DNA of 64,000 nucleotides from Leptospira ilyithenensis. GTDB lineage: Bacteria > Spirochaetota > Leptospiria > Leptospirales > Leptospiraceae. The stretch is taken from positions 648,075 to 712,074 of the forward strand of contig NZ_RQHV01000061.1 of NCBI RefSeq assembly GCF_004771005.1, read 5' to 3'. Below, one piece after another: positions 1-9,575 of the stretch (position 1 is its first letter; each line of letters begins with the position of its first letter). The notes below the pieces were generated by a model. It did not search any database. It saw nothing but the letters and a program-made list of their open reading frames with translations, and was not told the DNA's origin. The position numbers and the translations under genes were made by a program.

Positions 1-86
1 TATATGTTCTGGAAACTCGTATTTCTTTGGTTAGCTGATAAAGGAAAAAAAGCCATTCCTAAAATTTCCGAATGATATCCGAGCAT
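1..86 (-). CDS. Partial small hypothetical protein, paralogue of the 862-1173 gene
   Basis: The ATG is at 86 and the frame runs open off the left edge (28 codons visible). The first residues, MLGYHSEIL, match the start of the gene at 862-1173 (MLGYYSDIV), and the DNA over the first eight codons is almost identical, so the two are probably paralogues. After about residue 9 the proteins diverge. I do not recognise the family. The pair flanks a DUF2625 gene on the opposite strand. Only the N-terminus is visible, so no function can be given. Confidence 0.45.
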   Translation of the reverse strand, partial: MLGYHSEILGMAFFPLSANQRNTSFQNI

Positions 87-208
87 ATAAAACTTTTTCG
101 ACAAAATTCGAATCCGAGTGCAAGAAAGGCAAAGTTTTTAAGACAAAAACAAACCGATTCTTTTTAGTAACTACTTGCCAAACTTATCCGGTTTGTTCCC
201 AATGATCT

Positions 209-853
209 ATGGGCCAAAAGATCAATCCTGACTTTCTGAATGAAATCAAAAATGCTACGAACCATGCAATACTCCATCCTAAAAAAAGCCAAGAAGAGGA
301 TTCCATCTTAGAAGCATTGGGAATCGATGAAGAATCCATTTTAGGAATGACTCTGAAATATACCGCAGGTATTTCAGTTTATCACGGATGGGTGCGTCTG
401 TTTGGCGGTGAATCATCGGAATTTACGGATTCGATCTCCGATTGGAACGATATCAACGATTCCGAACAGGTTTTTATCGAAGACGCGCTTCTGGTCGGCT
501 ATGATCTATTAGGTGGTTTTTTTGCTGTAAATACGGGCGCCTTCGAAGACGAAGACGGTATGGTTTATTATTTTGCACCGGATACTCTCCTTTGGGAAAG
601 CACTGAGCTCGACTATAACGATTTTTTCCATTGGTGTCTTTACGGAGATATTGAAGACTACTATAAACCTTATTTTTGGAAGTCCTTTGCCGCAGATTGT
701 GAAGTTTTAAAAGCAAATCAAGGATTTCAATTCGACCCCCCTGTTTATGAACTGGAAGAAGAAGATATTGATTCCTTGAAACGCAATGTAGTGAGTTTGC
801 GAGATCTTTGGGAACTGACCACAGTAGAGGACGAAGAAATTGAAGAAGATTAA
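209..853 (+). CDS. DUF2625 family protein
   Basis: This 214-residue acidic protein has no signal peptide or membrane segment and is probably cytoplasmic. The stretch YHGWVRLFGG at residues 58-67, followed by a D/E-rich body with GGFFAVNTGAF and WCLYGD motifs, is typical of DUF2625, a family of unknown function. The C-terminus ends in an acidic tail (EDEEIEED). It is transcribed toward the small gene at 862-1173, with only 8 bases between the two stop codons. The 87-208 upstream stretch holds its promoter region, but I see no clear -35/-10 pair. The family call rests on motif recall; function is unknown. Confidence 0.7.
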   Translation: MGQKINPDFLNEIKNATNHAILHPKKSQEEDSILEALGIDEESILGMTLKYTAGISVYHGWVRLFGGESSEFTDSISDWNDINDSEQVFIEDALLVGYDLLGGFFAVNTGAFEDEDGMVYYFAPDTLLWESTELDYNDFFHWCLYGDIEDYYKPYFWKSFAADCEVLKANQGFQFDPPVYELEEEDIDSLKRNVVSLRDLWELTTVEDEEIEED

Positions 854-861
854 CCTTTACC

Positions 862-1173
862 TTAGAAAGATTTTTTCCATTCTTTTCCTTCTTTCAGGAG
901 AAAATCTTTCCCAGTTTCCAAAGCATCATAATTTTTGAGCTTTATTATATGCATACGTTGGAATCGGGCTTTATCTGTAATCGAATCCATTTTTCTTAAG
1001 AAAAAAGAGAATCCCCATCTTTTTATATGTTGTACCGAGCCTAAAGGATAAATTTGGTGTCTTAATTCATCTTCTATACGCAGATTTTTTCCTTTTGCAT
1101 GATCCGTTATCGCTCTAAAATCAATTCCTTGTTCTAACAAAAACAAAACTATATCCGAATAATATCCGAGCAT
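862..1173 (-). CDS. Small hypothetical protein
   Basis: This is a 103-residue basic protein with no signal peptide. It starts MLGYYSDIV and is rich in Lys, Arg and aromatic residues in its second half. It shares its first eight or so codons with the truncated gene at 1-86, which suggests a local duplication around the DUF2625 gene. I do not recognise the family. The open frame, ATG start and paralogue support a real gene. Small paralogous genes beside a small acidic protein can be remnants of immunity-type arrays, but nothing here proves that. Confidence 0.5.
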   Translation of the reverse strand: MLGYYSDIVLFLLEQGIDFRAITDHAKGKNLRIEDELRHQIYPLGSVQHIKRWGFSFFLRKMDSITDKARFQRMHIIKLKNYDALETGKDFLLKEGKEWKKSF

Positions 1174-1303
1174 ACAAATAAACGCAGTTAATCTACGATT
1201 TTACAAACTAATCGTCTTTATCTCATTAAAGTCAGAAAAAGATTTTATCAATGTTTTTTATGCGAAAAAAATTAAGGAAGGCACAATAGATTATTTTAGC
1301 GGA

Positions 1304-4297
1304 TTATTTACCAAATGTTCTTTTGCGCCAAATCAATGCTACTTTCTCTTCCAGAGTCTTCCAAATTTTCTTTGTAAGATCCCACAAAAGTAAAACCATA
1401 TCTTGGTTCTCGTATTTCCGATTCCATTCCCTAGTTATCCTTTCCTGGCCGAAGAGACAGAAACAGAAAAGCAGAATGGCGCTGAAAATATGGACTAGGC
1501 TGATCAGAGAAGCATCGGAGATTATAATAAAAGGAATAAACAAAGACACAAAATATAAAACAGGATACTGCGTTAGGTGGTATTTACTTTCCAATAAAAA
1601 AATACCGAAAAGATGACCTATTCCGAGACCAATGAGAAATGGAAGGTAGATGACACTCGAAAAGAAAAACTTCCATAGAAATATGCTAAAGAAAAGGGGG
1701 GCGATCATTTTCCATATATATGATTTTGATTTTTTCAAATTACCTGTTAACGCAAAGAAAATCAAAGGATTCAACCAAAGTAGGTTTAAAAAAATAACCT
1801 TCTGAAAAAAGTCAGATCCGAAAAAACCTTTATCTTCCTCATCACTGAGTTCTACCCGATATCCTTCCGGAAGAGACGAATCCATAACCGTATCGATCAA
1901 CCCTCCCAGTTCCGATCCGGAACTGCCTTCCATCTTTACGGCAAACGAAAGGGATCTGGAACGGTTTTTGTGATATATCTTTTGCGGAACAAGTGCCTCT
2001 TTGGGATGAACCAATTCCGAAATAGGTACAAATCGTCCCGATCCGTTTTTAATTCTAATTTCACTCAAGTGATCGGAAGACTTGCGATACTCTTCCGCAT
2101 AACGCACTCTAATATCGACTTCCCTATCCTGATCCAGATATTTCGTTGCCACTCCGCCCTGTATCGCCAAACGCAAATTATCTCCAAATTCGTAAAACTT
2201 CATATCGGAAAGTTCGAACTTATAAGGATTATAATTCAATTGTAACTCTTCGCGGGAAGGTTTGAACCGCAAAACCGATTCAGCCACACCATTCATTGAT
2301 TTTGCTTTCTCGGCAATCCTGCTTACATATTTTTCCAAATCCTTGATATCATAACCGATGACGTCAAATGCAACTTCCTTGAAAAATTTGGAGTCTTCAT
2401 CGGAAGAAAAATAAAGAAATCCGTCGTCGGTAGATCCGATCGAGGCTTTCAGAGAGGAAAGAAAGTCCCTATCGGGAAAATTTCCGTCGTCTAACTTAAT
2501 CAAAAGTAACGAATGAGCCGGATCTATTTTGCTGATTACTTCTTTTACACCCGTAACAGAAAGGATTTTCTTTTCTGCTGATAAGGTGATTTGGCTTGTA
2601 TGTTGAAAGGAAGTTCCGGGCGGAAATTCAAGGAAAGCAATCACTTCCTTTTTATCCGAATCAATGGAATATTTCAAACTTGAAGAGAATAAAGTATAAA
2701 TACCAAGCAAAATAAGAAAGACAATACTCACCGGATACAAGTAAATATTGGTAAAAAGAGAATCCTCCGTTTTCTTTCTCCAGTCCAAACCCTTTTTAAT
2801 CAAAAAATTACAGATAAGATCATAATACCTGATAAAGTAACGATTCTCTTTATAAATCCATCGAAAGAAAAAAGTATCTTTGAAATTAATATAAAAAACA
2901 GGAAACAGTATATAACTTGAAATCACGGAAAAACAAATGGCAAAAACAAACTCGAACCAAAACATAAAGATCCCCTTAGAGAGTAACAGAAAAACAACGG
3001 AAACACCAAATATAATAACGAGCATTAGGCTGAATTTATAATAACCGAAATGATATATATCCTTCTTTTGAAATCGATAAACACGAAGAACAAACATACC
3101 CCAAAAAATTTGCCCGATGATAAATCCGTAGGAAAAGGCCAAACTTAAATCAAAACGACCGATACCGACTGCCAATGAAAAAATAAACCAGGAAGTAGGA
3201 ACACTCATCAGGTAAAAAGGGAAAAACCTTTTGAAATTCGCATTTCTATAAAAAAATAGTAAGACTAGTAAAATGATAAAAAGACCTGAAATCATTAGGG
3301 AGCGAATGGTATTTACTAAAAAAGAGGCTTCATCCTGAGTCACGATCACTTCCAACTTTCCCTTTATTTTAGAAGAGAATATCGACCTGATTTGCCCGGA
3401 TATCTTTAATATATCACTTGTTTGGTTGTTGTATATAAAAACAGATACCCTTTCCTCTGCGTTCAAACGGGCACCTACTTCGTCATCCCTCGGTTCCAAA
3501 GATACTTTCGCAACGTCATGCAAAAACACCACTTTACCGAAGGAATCGACTACCAAAGGAATATTTCTTAACGCATAAAGATCGGAAAATTTGCTATTTG
3601 CAAACACGGAACTGTCTCTGTTGGATACACGGATGTTACCCAATGAAAAGTTCGCATTCCAATCTTGAATCTTGTTTACGATGTCTCTTAGATTAAGAGT
3701 GTAAGCTTCCAGTTGTTTTGCATCACAGGCAACTAAGATTTCGCGAATTCTGCCTCCCGCTACGATCACCTGACTCACTCCTTCGATGTTTTCCAATTCC
3801 GCCTTATAAGTCTTTTCAACTAACTCACGAAGCTCATCCTGAGTTAGTCCTTCATTATAAAAAGTTGCTACCATGGCGGGAGAATTGCCCGGATCAAATC
3901 GATACACCATGGGCTTATGAACTTCCCTAGGAAATTGATAAGAGATCAAATCTATCTTTTCCCTGATTTCCAAAGCCTTTGTTTTTAAATCCAAGTTTCT
4001 TTCCATTTGGATTTGAATGACGGACTTGCCCGATTCGGAAATGGATCGGATTTCTTTGATTCCTCCTACTGTAGAAATGATTTTCTCAATGGGAGTCGTG
4101 ATGACTTCTTCCGTTTGGTATGCGTCAAAGCCGGATGCATCCACCCGAATGGCAATCCCGGGATAAATTTCCTTTCTGCTTAAGGAAAATTTGATTTCCT
4201 GAAAAGACAAAACACCGAATAAAGTAAGTCCCAATGCAAACATCAAACATAGAATAGGTCTTTCCTCTATGGAGAGTATGATCTTTGATTTTTTCAT
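1304..4297 (-). CDS. RND efflux permease subunit, degenerate partner
   Basis: This 997-residue protein has the RND (HAE-type) layout: an N-terminal TM, a large periplasmic loop with porter repeats (residues 40-330), a TM block, a second periplasmic loop and a C-terminal TM block. Its start overlaps the stop of the upstream permease gene by ATGA, which implies translational coupling. The TM4 proton-relay motif, normally Gxx(V/F)DD/S in this family, reads SYGFIIGQIFWGMF here (around residues 390-403) with no Asp. The TM10 region reads GLGIGHLFGIF instead of the usual G-V-V-x-N-A. It probably works only as the non-translocating half of a hetero-oligomeric pump. It is the last gene of an eight-gene operon. 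Family confidence is high; the loss of relay function is inferred. Confidence 0.9.
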   Translation of the reverse strand: MKKSKIILSIEERPILCLMFALGLTLFGVLSFQEIKFSLSRKEIYPGIAIRVDASGFDAYQTEEVITTPIEKIISTVGGIKEIRSISESGKSVIQIQMERNLDLKTKALEIREKIDLISYQFPREVHKPMVYRFDPGNSPAMVATFYNEGLTQDELRELVEKTYKAELENIEGVSQVIVAGGRIREILVACDAKQLEAYTLNLRDIVNKIQDWNANFSLGNIRVSNRDSSVFANSKFSDLYALRNIPLVVDSFGKVVFLHDVAKVSLEPRDDEVGARLNAEERVSVFIYNNQTSDILKISGQIRSIFSSKIKGKLEVIVTQDEASFLVNTIRSLMISGLFIILLVLLFFYRNANFKRFFPFYLMSVPTSWFIFSLAVGIGRFDLSLAFSYGFIIGQIFWGMFVLRVYRFQKKDIYHFGYYKFSLMLVIIFGVSVVFLLLSKGIFMFWFEFVFAICFSVISSYILFPVFYINFKDTFFFRWIYKENRYFIRYYDLICNFLIKKGLDWRKKTEDSLFTNIYLYPVSIVFLILLGIYTLFSSSLKYSIDSDKKEVIAFLEFPPGTSFQHTSQITLSAEKKILSVTGVKEVISKIDPAHSLLLIKLDDGNFPDRDFLSSLKASIGSTDDGFLYFSSDEDSKFFKEVAFDVIGYDIKDLEKYVSRIAEKAKSMNGVAESVLRFKPSREELQLNYNPYKFELSDMKFYEFGDNLRLAIQGGVATKYLDQDREVDIRVRYAEEYRKSSDHLSEIRIKNGSGRFVPISELVHPKEALVPQKIYHKNRSRSLSFAVKMEGSSGSELGGLIDTVMDSSLPEGYRVELSDEEDKGFFGSDFFQKVIFLNLLWLNPLIFFALTGNLKKSKSYIWKMIAPLFFSIFLWKFFFSSVIYLPFLIGLGIGHLFGIFLLESKYHLTQYPVLYFVSLFIPFIIISDASLISLVHIFSAILLFCFCLFGQERITREWNRKYENQDMVLLLWDLTKKIWKTLEEKVALIWRKRTFGK

Positions 4298-7200
4298 CGG
4301 TAATGGGAAGTTACATTTTTATTGAATTTATAAAATAACAAAGGTATTACAAAAAGAGAAAGCAAGGTAGAAGTAAAAAGCCCGCTAACAACGACTACTC
4401 CCAAGGGAGCTTGGAATTCGGAACCTTTTCCGAGTTCAAAAACAATAGGGAGCATACCTAGAATGGTAGTCGTATTGTTCATGATCACCGGTTTGAAGAC
4501 TGCTTCGCTACTCGCCAAAATAGCCGCCAGACGGTCATTCTTCTCCTCCAAGAACAAACGGTAGTATTCAAAAAACAAAGAAGCATTGTCCACAACAACT
4601 CCCATAAGCAGGATAAATCCCATAAACGAACTTATATTAAGCGACTTTCCTCCCAATATCAAGGCAGGAAAAGTTCCTATAAAAATCAATGGAACGGAAA
4701 AAAGCATAAGAAACGAAGAAGAATAAGACTCGAATTGAGCGGATAACAACATATAGATCAAAAGTAGTGCCAAGAGAAAGGAAAAAATCACTTCCCTAAA
4801 AGAAGCATCTATATCTTCCTCTTCTCCGGCAAACTGAAGTTTGACTCCTTCAGGCAGCTCCCATTTCTGAATCATGGATTTGATATCGGATTCTGCTCTT
4901 GTCAAACTCGGATCCAAACTGACATCAATCGGATTGATACGGAAATTTCCACGTCGCATAATGGATGATAGATTTTTTTCCTCTTGTATCTCTACGAATT
5001 GTTCCAAGCTGATATTATCTCCGGAAGGTGTTCGGATTTTCAAACGTCTCAGTTTTTCCAGAGTGTTTGTATATTTTTTGTCCATACCAATCCGAATGTT
5101 GGTTTCCATTCCAGCAATTTTCATTGAGGAAGAAGTCAAACCTTTCAAAGCAATCCTTACGAAAGTCGATACTCCCGCATTGGTCAATCCGTATCTGGAC
5201 ATTTTCACCTGATTGAATTTCAAATGGTATTCCGTATTCTTTGTCTCCATTCCTAGCTTCACTTCCAAAACGCTAGGTTTGGAAAGTAATCGGCTCTTTG
5301 CTTTTATCCCGAACTCCTGAATGGATTCCAAATCATTTCCGATCAAAAGGAATTGAAGAAATCCTTTTTTTTGACCCAAAAGGTCACCGAGCATATTATC
5401 CCTTGTATTGAATACGATCTCGTAACTCGGATCAATCACCAATTTCTTTCTAAACGCACTTATAAAATCGGAAGTTCTTATATCCTTGTCTTCTTGCAGC
5501 ACAACCCGAAGGGATGCTTTGTTCGGATCGACAATCGCATTCGGATTGATCTTCAGATCATCTTCTTCACCGCCGATATTTGTGACGACTCGGGCTACTT
5601 TTTTATCTTTCAAGAGTTCTCCTTCCAGATAAGAAACAAAATCCGACATCGCAGGAAGATCCGTTCCACGCGGTAACGAAACTACCATTTCAAATTCGCC
5701 TGTATCAACTTTCGGCAAAAACTCCTTTTGAATGAAAGGAATCAAGGTAAAACTGAAGACAAGCAAAGCAACGATTGCCAACAAATAAATGTTAGGAGTC
5801 GCAATCATTTCCTTAAGAAAGGAATGATATCCTTTGATCAGTTTTTCTTCATCATAAATCTGAAACTTGCTTTTTTTGGAAGTTAATGTTTTTCGCGATT
5901 TATACAAAAAAGAAGCCGCAAGCGGAATGAAAGTCAAAGAAACGATAAGACTCATAGATAATGTGACTACAATTGCCAGAGCCATTTCGGAGAATACGAT
6001 TCCCAAAGTGCTCTTCAGAAAAGTGATTGGCAAAAATACGATAATCGTAGTCAATGTTGCGGATAGAATGGAAGTAGAGACTTCCTTGCCGCCATCCAAG
6101 ATAGCTTTTGTTAGTTGGCTACCCAATAACAAATTTCTTTCGATTGCGGAAAGCACTACGTTACTAGAGTCAAAGAGCATACCCACTCCCAAAGCGAGGC
6201 CCCCAAGGCTCATCATGTTAAAACTGATACCTGCAAATTTAAACACAAGAAAGCTGGGAAAGAGTGTCACGGGAATGGCAAGAAGCAAGAGGCTCGGACT
6301 TTGTAAGTTTTTTAAAATGATCAGTAACGCAAGGAAAGCAAGTACGGCACCTATGATTAAACTTAAGAACAGATTATTAATGGATTGTTTGATAAAATCG
6401 GATTCATCATAAACAACTTCCAAAGAAATTTCCTTTTTAAATTGGGTTTGGATAAACGACAGAGCGTTGGAAACATTTTCGGCGATCTGAACCGAGTTTT
6501 TGCCAGGCTCCTTATAAATATAAGCAACAATACATTCTTTTCCGTTGTAGCGGGCAAGACCTCTTCTGTCCCGAAAACGTTCTTTCACATTACTGAAATC
6601 CGAAATATAAACGGGACCCGCCCCTTCATTGAAAAAGGCAATCGTACCGCCTACTTCCTCCGTGGAAGCGTATTCGCCTATGGCACGAACCAGTAAGTCC
6701 TTTTTACCAAATGGCAACTGACCCGCAGGATAATTTTTATTATTAATGGAAATCAGAGAGCGCAAATCCTGCGGAGAAATCCGAAATGAATTCATTCGCT
6801 CAGGATCGATTTCTATAAATACTTCCTTTTGGTATCCCCCGGAAATCTGAACTGCGGCAACTCCGTCCACACGATCCAAATATACTTTCAGGTTTTCCTC
6901 GACAAACTGGCGTAAGTTGTGTTCGTCTGACAAACCGTTGGAAAAAAATACGATTTCCATAAAGGAGGATTTGTTCGGGTCGAATCTGGAAATCAAAGGT
7001 TTGCTTGCGTCTTGCGGCAAAAAGTCCCGGATCAAATCCAATTTTTCACGAACTTCCACCAAAGAAAAATGAATATCCGTTCCGTTTTTAAAACTCAAAT
7101 GAACAAACGAATAACCTTCGATGGATTCCGATTCCACCTTCACAACACCTTGGATCGTACCGACAACTTCCGAGATAGGTTTAGTAATCAGATTTTCCAT

Positions 7201-7380
7201 TTCTGCAGGTGAAGCATTGGAATAGGTAGTTATAATCGATAGTCTCGGAAATTCAATATTGGGAAGTAATCCGATAGGAATGTCTCTTAAGGACAGTGCC
7301 CCAAAAATAAGAAAGCCACCGTAAACCATACTGGTGGCAACCTTTCTTTTTAAGATAAATTTCTGAATGGCTTCAATCAT
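4294..7380 (-). CDS. RND efflux permease subunit, proton-relay competent
   Basis: This 1028-residue inner-membrane pump of the AcrB/HAE type has its N-terminal TM at about residues 12-32, porter domains to about 330, TM2-TM6, a second periplasmic loop and TM8-TM12. TM4 carries GGLALGVGMLFDSSNVV with an Asp at the relay position, and TM10 carries LMGVVVDNASLFFEYY. It overlaps the membrane-fusion gene upstream and the second permease gene downstream, each by ATGA. The two permeases, fusion protein and TolC-like channel should form one tripartite exporter comparable in logic to MdtABC. The substrate cannot be read from the sequence. Confidence 0.95.
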   Translation of the reverse strand: MIEAIQKFILKRKVATSMVYGGFLIFGALSLRDIPIGLLPNIEFPRLSIITTYSNASPAEMENLITKPISEVVGTIQGVVKVESESIEGYSFVHLSFKNGTDIHFSLVEVREKLDLIRDFLPQDASKPLISRFDPNKSSFMEIVFFSNGLSDEHNLRQFVEENLKVYLDRVDGVAAVQISGGYQKEVFIEIDPERMNSFRISPQDLRSLISINNKNYPAGQLPFGKKDLLVRAIGEYASTEEVGGTIAFFNEGAGPVYISDFSNVKERFRDRRGLARYNGKECIVAYIYKEPGKNSVQIAENVSNALSFIQTQFKKEISLEVVYDESDFIKQSINNLFLSLIIGAVLAFLALLIILKNLQSPSLLLLAIPVTLFPSFLVFKFAGISFNMMSLGGLALGVGMLFDSSNVVLSAIERNLLLGSQLTKAILDGGKEVSTSILSATLTTIIVFLPITFLKSTLGIVFSEMALAIVVTLSMSLIVSLTFIPLAASFLYKSRKTLTSKKSKFQIYDEEKLIKGYHSFLKEMIATPNIYLLAIVALLVFSFTLIPFIQKEFLPKVDTGEFEMVVSLPRGTDLPAMSDFVSYLEGELLKDKKVARVVTNIGGEEDDLKINPNAIVDPNKASLRVVLQEDKDIRTSDFISAFRKKLVIDPSYEIVFNTRDNMLGDLLGQKKGFLQFLLIGNDLESIQEFGIKAKSRLLSKPSVLEVKLGMETKNTEYHLKFNQVKMSRYGLTNAGVSTFVRIALKGLTSSSMKIAGMETNIRIGMDKKYTNTLEKLRRLKIRTPSGDNISLEQFVEIQEEKNLSSIMRRGNFRINPIDVSLDPSLTRAESDIKSMIQKWELPEGVKLQFAGEEEDIDASFREVIFSFLLALLLIYMLLSAQFESYSSSFLMLFSVPLIFIGTFPALILGGKSLNISSFMGFILLMGVVVDNASLFFEYYRLFLEEKNDRLAAILASSEAVFKPVIMNNTTTILGMLPIVFELGKGSEFQAPLGVVVVSGLFTSTLLSLFVIPLLFYKFNKNVTSHYR

Positions 7381-8888
7381 TGAAGTTTGGGCGTGATCAG
7401 TATTCCGTCAAACAACCGACTGATGGAACTGAGAGCGATCGAATCGCCTTCTTCCAGCCCGTCCAAAATCTCAACTTTATCCTCTTTTTTCGCACCTAGT
7501 TTCACCTGTTTTTTATAAGCTCGCTTGTTGCGAACAACGAAAATAAATGCGTCCGTCTCATTCAATGCAATGAGAGAAGTCAGAGGAACAAATATGGATT
7601 TTTCTTCCTTGCCGGTAATCACCTCACACCTAACAAACATTCCTGGCTTAAGCAGGGAATGTTGATTGTCAAGTTGGATCTTTACTTCCGCCGTATGCGT
7701 TTTACTGTCAACAAAAGGACTGATTCTCTTTACCGTGCCACGGTATGTTTTGTCAGGGGAAACATCGGCCTTTATATCTGCTTTTAAACCGACTTTCAGT
7801 TTGAAGAGATCTCCTTCATTTACGGAAAAAGCAACATAAACGGATTTCACCGAAATAACGGTTAAGATAGGAAGACTTCCTCCACTCCCCGCATTGACCA
7901 ATTCTCCCGCAGTTCTGTTGATTTTTGCGACGACACCGTTTAACGGAGAATAAAGGATTGATTCCTTAATCAGCATCTCTGTAGTTTGCAAATTGACTTC
8001 GGCCGCTTTTAGATTCCGAAAAGCCACTTCCTGCTCAGAGGCCTCTATCTTTGTATTGATTTTTTTCAATACTTCGTTTTTTTCCTTTCTGTCGGCAGGA
8101 ACAGCCAATCCTTCCGCTTGTATATCCTCATCCCGGATTCCTACGAGAACCATATCTAAATCGCGTTTCGCATTACTAACATTAATTTCACGGGTATTCA
8201 ACTCAAGGCGAAGGTTTGCCATTTCCTCTTCCGTGATTACTTTGTTTTCCAAAAGGATTTCTTTTTTCTTAATCACTTCCTGAAACCTTTCGAGTTCCGC
8301 GATTGCTTTATTATAAAGATTGATTCTTTTGTCGGCTTCGCCCAGTTTGATTTCCAAATTCCGTTTAGCAATTGCTAGTTTATCACCGGAAAGACGATAC
8401 AATGCCTGAGAGGATTCTAAAGCGGCTTTTTGTTTGGCAAGATCGAGTTCAAAAGTCAAACTATCGAGCTTTGCCAATTTCTGTCCTTGCGAAACGGAAT
8501 CACCTTCGTTTACAAAGGTTTTTTCCAATCTTCCGCTTACTTTCGAGTATATCTCCACTTTTTCAATCGGTTCTAAAAGTGCCGAGTAGGATAGAACGGG
8601 GGTATTGCTCTCTTCTTTTATGTTTAATAATTCGACGGCCAAACTTCCTTCTTCGCTCAAACCTTCTTCGGAATCTTTCTTTTCCTCTTTTTTGAATTTT
8701 TCGTAATAGCTGACGAGGGAAAGTTTAGGCGAATAAAACATCCTGTTAAAAAAAGGAACTTTCGCCCTCAAATCCCCCCAAGTCAGATTGCTATATCCGA
8801 TCGACAGTCCAAGATATATAAGTGCACTGATAACTATCTTGGAGAAAAAAGGAATCTTAGTTAGAAAATCAAACCTTTCCTTTAGCAT
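7377..8888 (-). CDS. Membrane-fusion (periplasmic adaptor) protein of RND pump
   Basis: This 503-residue HlyD/AcrA-type adaptor has an N-terminal anchor at about residues 15-35. The first half of the lipoyl-like hybrid motif is at about 105-145 (EIYSKVSGRLEKTFVNEGD). A long charged coiled-coil hairpin follows (about 150-310), then the second lipoyl half (LYSPLNGVVAKINRTAGELV) and beta-barrel domains to the C-terminus. It sits directly upstream of two RND permeases. At 503 residues it is longer than typical AcrA (about 400), because of an N-terminal linker and an extended hairpin. It should link the permeases to the TolC-like protein encoded at the operon start. Confidence 0.93.
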   Translation of the reverse strand: MLKERFDFLTKIPFFSKIVISALIYLGLSIGYSNLTWGDLRAKVPFFNRMFYSPKLSLVSYYEKFKKEEKKDSEEGLSEEGSLAVELLNIKEESNTPVLSYSALLEPIEKVEIYSKVSGRLEKTFVNEGDSVSQGQKLAKLDSLTFELDLAKQKAALESSQALYRLSGDKLAIAKRNLEIKLGEADKRINLYNKAIAELERFQEVIKKKEILLENKVITEEEMANLRLELNTREINVSNAKRDLDMVLVGIRDEDIQAEGLAVPADRKEKNEVLKKINTKIEASEQEVAFRNLKAAEVNLQTTEMLIKESILYSPLNGVVAKINRTAGELVNAGSGGSLPILTVISVKSVYVAFSVNEGDLFKLKVGLKADIKADVSPDKTYRGTVKRISPFVDSKTHTAEVKIQLDNQHSLLKPGMFVRCEVITGKEEKSIFVPLTSLIALNETDAFIFVVRNKRAYKKQVKLGAKKEDKVEILDGLEEGDSIALSSISRLFDGILITPKLQ

Positions 8889-8891
8889 TAG

Positions 8892-9572
8892 TTAGGCTGT
8901 AATGACCCCGAAAACAAAATAACAAATAAGAAACAAAGGAACAAGCCAAGTCAAACTCGCCCTTCTTTTGTTTTGGGCAAAATATTTATTAGATGCTTTC
9001 GTAAAAATTCTAGTGGAAAGATATATCCCGATTCCGAATAGAATCATCCAAGCAGCAATCAGCAAACTGAATAGAACGTATCCGATCTGCGGGCTGAAAG
9101 GAAAAACGGAGTTCACTATGAGCACGATAAACAAGATTGTGATCAAACCCGTCGTTGAATGAAGGCAAATCCCGAAATGAGCTAGAAACGACCGGCTTTC
9201 GGATTCCAAAAATTTAGCCAAATAGTAGCTAAACACTGTTATATAAAATATAAATAGAGCCAAAGCAGAGAAAATATAGGCTACGTTGAATGGGTAAGAA
9301 TTTAGCAAATAACTTAATCCGGAATTTCCTTTGGCATCAAACTCTATCTTAAGTGCTTCATTCAATTTGCTATAATAAGGGTATGCGCACAAAAAAACCA
9401 AAAAATAAAAAAACATATATGCGCATGAAAAATACAGAAAGTATCTCAGTCCGATATGAAAAACTTCCTTAGGGCTTGTATTTTTGTCATACTCAATGAC
9501 CGGATTTTTAACAATATTCTTCCAATAGAGAATATGATATGCGGGGGAAACGATTTTCTTTAAAAAACTCAT
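8892..9572 (-). CDS. Yip1-like polytopic membrane protein
   Basis: This 226-residue protein has a cytoplasmic N-terminus and about five hydrophobic segments (near residues 43-65, 95-118, 125-150, 157-180 and 203-223). The size and topology resemble bacterial Yip1-domain proteins, but I see no diagnostic motif, so the family call is tentative. It is three bases from the downstream adaptor gene and three bases from the upstream lipoprotein gene, so it is part of the efflux operon. Its role there is unknown; it could be an assembly or accessory factor. Confidence 0.6.
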   Translation of the reverse strand: MSFLKKIVSPAYHILYWKNIVKNPVIEYDKNTSPKEVFHIGLRYFLYFSCAYMFFYFLVFLCAYPYYSKLNEALKIEFDAKGNSGLSYLLNSYPFNVAYIFSALALFIFYITVFSYYLAKFLESESRSFLAHFGICLHSTTGLITILFIVLIVNSVFPFSPQIGYVLFSLLIAAWMILFGIGIYLSTRIFTKASNKYFAQNKRRASLTWLVPLFLICYFVFGVITA

Positions 9573-9575
9573 ACT

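Noticed and set aside
5867..6412. Plus-strand 181-codon frame inside the RND permease gene
   Set aside because: It is antisense to conserved transmembrane segments of the permease; the permease frame is clearly the coding one.
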